Assembly (NCBI RefSeq): GCF_002514735.1
Contig: NZ_NBWU01000008.1
Coordinates: forward strand, 62,001 to 126,000
From: Sediminicola luteus
GTDB lineage: Bacteria; Bacteroidota; Bacteroidia; Flavobacteriales; Flavobacteriaceae
Direction: 5' to 3'
DNA length: 64,000 bases
Shown: piece after piece, positions 63,809 to 64,000 of the stretch
How the letters are laid out: the number at the start of each line of letters is the position of its first letter
How positions within the stretch are numbered: the stretch's first letter is position 1
Notes under the pieces: model-generated
Databases searched by the model: none
The model's input: the letters and a program-made list of their open reading frames with translations, nothing else
What the model was told of the DNA's origin: nothing
Made by a program: the position numbers and the translations under genes

Positions 63809-64000
63809 ATGATCAAAAATAAGCATTCTTTGTTAAGGAAATGGAGTGGGGTGTTGCTGTTGTTCTATGCACAGGCTTTTTGGGTCACGGCCCAATCGGA
63901 TACGGATGTAAACCCCCCGAGACCTATATTAATGGAGTTGTTTACCTCGCAGGGTTGTTCTAGTTGCCCGCCAGCAGATGCGTTGTTGAAAGAAATGTCC
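63809..64000 (+). CDS. DUF1223 secreted thioredoxin-fold protein, 5' part only
   Basis: The last 64 codons of the window are open from the ATG at 63809 to the edge: a signal segment ([17 protein letters not shown]) followed by [21 protein letters not shown]. The [15 protein letters not shown] signature with a CxxC defines DUF1223 (thioredoxin-like secreted proteins). The rest lies outside the window. It is divergent from the DUF4159 gene. Confidence 0.85.
   Translation, partial: MIKNKHSLLRKWSGVLLLFYAQAFWVTAQSDTDVNPPRPILMELFTSQGCSSCPPADALLKEMS

Overview
The window looks like chromosome of a marine-type Flavobacteriaceae (Bacteroidota). It has three SusC/SusD pairs, a Por secretion (T9SS) C-terminal sorting domain, many lipoproteins, a FecR/ECF surface-signalling module, Bacteroidota -7 elements of the TAnnTTTG type before a tRNA and before the sigma gene, and DUF4159 and AI-2E family housekeeping genes. 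No phage, IS element or CRISPR array was seen.

Layout. 88-4133 (+): cell-surface cluster with a small lipoprotein, a double YadA-like head-repeat protein, a T9SS cargo protein with a 10-copy ADD repeat, and a secreted lipocalin-like protein. 4168-6757 (+): TPR histidine kinase and NarL-type regulator, convergent with an unknown gene (6763-7344). 7737-19845 (-): SusC/SusD locus with an FG-GAP/UnbV protein, an esterase, an amidohydrolase and an outer-membrane barrel; an AraC regulator (20049-20936) and a divergent GH2-like glycosidase (about 21202-24513) lie next to it. 24633-31604 (+): ECF sigma, FecR, SusC with STN domain, SusD, closed by a strong terminator. 31829-32358: tRNA-Arg(TCT), its duplicated 3' end, a 23-bp-arm hairpin and a 114-bp tandem repeat. 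33139-33799 (+): a 47-aa lipoprotein and a membrane protein.

33814-46472 (-) is the most interesting part. Twelve same-strand, mostly overlapping or touching genes encode a UDP-sugar dehydrogenase, a DUF4114 lipoprotein, a one-TM micro-protein, a TackOD1 zinc-ribbon protein, a processive family-2 glycosyltransferase, an H-NOX haem/NO sensor, a PAS histidine kinase, a CheY-like receiver, a receiver-HPt protein, a LytTR response regulator, a TolC-like outer-membrane protein with an extra C-terminal domain and an HlyD-type adaptor. Together they read as a synthase-dependent exopolysaccharide machine with a built-in nitric-oxide phosphorelay. No GGDEF, EAL or PilZ protein is recognisable here.

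46616-64000: M20 amidohydrolase, a YyaL-type thioredoxin-fold lipoprotein, an intergenic repeat region, a second SusC/SusD/UnbV set (50315-58530, -), a VanX-like dipeptidase and a Ca2+-dependent PI-PLC-like lipoprotein (+), then a THUMP-like methyltransferase, an AI-2E family permease and a DUF4159 protein (-), and the start of a DUF1223 gene (+) running off the end.

Functions are read from motifs and remembered family features; no database search was run.
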